A DNA stretch of 5,394 nucleotides from a bacterium (GTDB lineage: Bacteria; Bdellovibrionota_C; UBA2361; SZUA-149): the NCBI GenBank assembly GCA_003230795.1, contig QIGM01000120.1:1-5394 (forward strand), written 5' to 3'. The position numbers were made by a program, and so were the translations under genes. The notes beneath the pieces are model-generated. The model searched no databases and had not been told where the DNA came from. It saw only the letters and a list, made by a program, of their open reading frames with translations. How positions within the stretch are numbered: position 1 is the stretch's first letter; every line of letters begins with the position of its first letter. Shown one piece after another: positions 4,834 to 5,394 of this stretch.

Positions 4834-5047
4834 ACGTTCGGCAATATTCTTAGGAAAAAAAGCTACGAAAAACAACTGTTCTCGATGTCACGGAAAACAA
4901 GTCGTTTTTGAAGGCCAAAAGCCTTGCCCTAAATGTGGTGGTTCAAGCCGCACGTTCTGGGGTGGAAATTGTTCCTGTGGGGGCGGCTACGTTACTGACC
5001 ATAGTCCCAAAACGTGCCCTTCTTGCGGGGGCAGCGGAAAGGTTTAG
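4814..5047 (+). CDS. Small zinc-ribbon protein with DnaJ-type CxxCxGxG motifs
   Basis: The frame from the only canonical start available (GTG 4814 or 4817) to TAG 5045-5047 encodes 77 residues, but that start lies in the terminator hairpin and has no Shine-Dalgarno. A more natural start by position is ACG 4865-4867, with AGGA (4852-4855) 9 bp upstream, giving 60 residues beginning with (M)KNNCSRCHGK. Counting from ACG, cysteines lie at 5/8 (CSRCHGK), 21/24 (CPKCGGS), 36/38 (CSCGGG) and 51/54 (CPSCGGSGKV), which resembles the two-zinc cysteine-rich domain of DnaJ, with the third motif shortened to CxC. There is no J-domain, so it is not a DnaJ co-chaperone; free-standing proteins of this kind usually have unknown roles in protein or nucleic-acid binding. 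It may be a pseudogene with a lost ATG. Confidence 0.6.
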   Translation: MVLGVSLRSAIFLGKKATKNNCSRCHGKQVVFEGQKPCPKCGGSSRTFWGGNCSCGGGYVTDHSPKTCPSCGGSGKV

Positions 5048-5075
5048 TCGTGAAGAAAATCGTTCTAGATTTTAC

Positions 5076-5111
5076 GCGGTCAGCCGCATGACAGCGGCTG
5101 GCCGCCTTTTT
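5076..5111 (+). terminator. Strong intrinsic terminator after the zinc-ribbon gene
   Basis: GCGGTCAGCCGC (5076-5087) pairs with GCGGCTGGCCGC (5094-5105) over 12 bp with one T-G wobble, a six-base loop ATGACA, and a CTTTTT tail (5106-5111). It separates the zinc-ribbon gene from the membrane protein gene that follows. Confidence 0.88.
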
Positions 5112-5141
5112 GAAACCCTCAGAATTCAGGACACAAAAACC

Positions 5142-5394
5142 ATGATCGTTCTTCGCTGGCTCTGTTTCTGGCCCGTCGCCATGCTTTCCGGCTTCTTAGC
5201 GATGACGCTTGTCATGCTGATCGGCGGCTTCCTGTTAGGCCATTGGTGGGCCACTGGCGGGATGGTCGTGGCCTCTAGCTTGATTGCTCAACCGGTTGTT
5301 GCAGCCATCGTAGGGGGGGCGATTGCACCCAAGAAAAACCTTTATGTCGCGTTGGCAATATGGACTCCATATATCCTCCTTTGGCTCTCAATGT
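5142..5394 (+). CDS. Small integral membrane protein, N-terminal part (3' end outside window)
   Basis: From ATG 5142 the frame is open to the window edge (84 residues). AGGA (5128-5131) lies 10 bp upstream and the terminator at 5076-5111 insulates it from earlier genes. Hydrophobic segments fit membrane helices at about residues 5-35 (possibly one long or two short, with the start MIVLRWLCFWPVAML), 40-62 (GMVVASSLIAQPVVAAIVGG) and 67-84 onward (LYVALAIWTPYILLWLSM). The loop APKKN (62-66) is positively charged, suggesting a cytoplasmic face there. Gly-rich packing sequences (IGGFLLGHWW, VGGAIA) are present. It is more GC-rich than the TPR genes. I do not recognise the family. Confidence 0.68.
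   Translation, partial: MIVLRWLCFWPVAMLSGFLAMTLVMLIGGFLLGHWWATGGMVVASSLIAQPVVAAIVGGAIAPKKNLYVALAIWTPYILLWLSM

Noticed and set aside
5050..5091. GTG-started 13-codon ORF inside the second terminator region
   Set aside because: Too short, ends in the terminator loop, and has no ribosome site.
1..5394. CRISPR array, tRNA, rRNA, toxin-antitoxin pair
   Set aside because: No regularly spaced repeats, no cloverleaf-like segments and no recognisable toxin or antitoxin motif were seen on either strand.

Overview
The window looks like a piece of a bacterial plasmid. It opens inside the C-terminal domain of a RepC-type replication initiation protein (2-376). Everything downstream is accessory DNA of the kind that collects next to a replication module. 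All supported genes are on the + strand. The host cannot be named safely: RepC proteins are best known from alphaproteobacterial repABC plasmids, but the AT-rich TPR genes and the weak ribosome sites do not look typically alphaproteobacterial. A planctomycete or another non-model host is possible, and this is only an impression.

Layout. (1) 2-376: 3' end of a repC-like gene. (2) 424-1294: an insertion sequence of the IS3 family (IS407-like group), inserted about 50 bp after repC. It keeps perfect 12-bp terminal repeats and a 4-bp target duplication (TTGG) but is only 863 bp long. orfA is intact. orfB is wrecked by a small internal deletion, a frameshift and a large deletion that removed the rest of the DDE catalytic domain, so the copy cannot move by itself. 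(3) 1362-4460: an AT-rich two-gene TPR module. The first gene is a TPR-repeat protein of about 653 codons, split by a single in-frame TAG (1998-2000) that falls exactly where the TPR consensus has a tyrosine. The second gene (3339-4460) starts 15 bp later in the same frame, with TPR-like helices followed by an unrecognised basic C-terminal region. (4) 4461-4833: a compact unit with a tandem 20-bp repeat, a perfect TATAAT, a leader hairpin, a 42-codon ORF with a good ribosome site and double stop, and a strong intrinsic terminator. (5) 4814-5111: a small four-cluster zinc-ribbon protein of DnaJ zinc-finger type. Its start is unclear: the only canonical start is inside the preceding terminator, while an ACG with a Shine-Dalgarno sits downstream. 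It is followed by another strong terminator. (6) 5142-end: the start of a small hydrophobic membrane protein that runs out of the window.

How the parts relate. repC and the IS explain the setting: a plasmid with insertion-sequence traffic. The two TPR genes are probably one operon, and they are the most interesting uncharacterised unit. The amber stop suggests the first of them is a recent pseudogene, or less likely is expressed by readthrough or as two chains. I see no toxin, nuclease, CRISPR, tRNA or rRNA signal, and I cannot assign the TPR module to a known defence or regulatory system from sequence alone.
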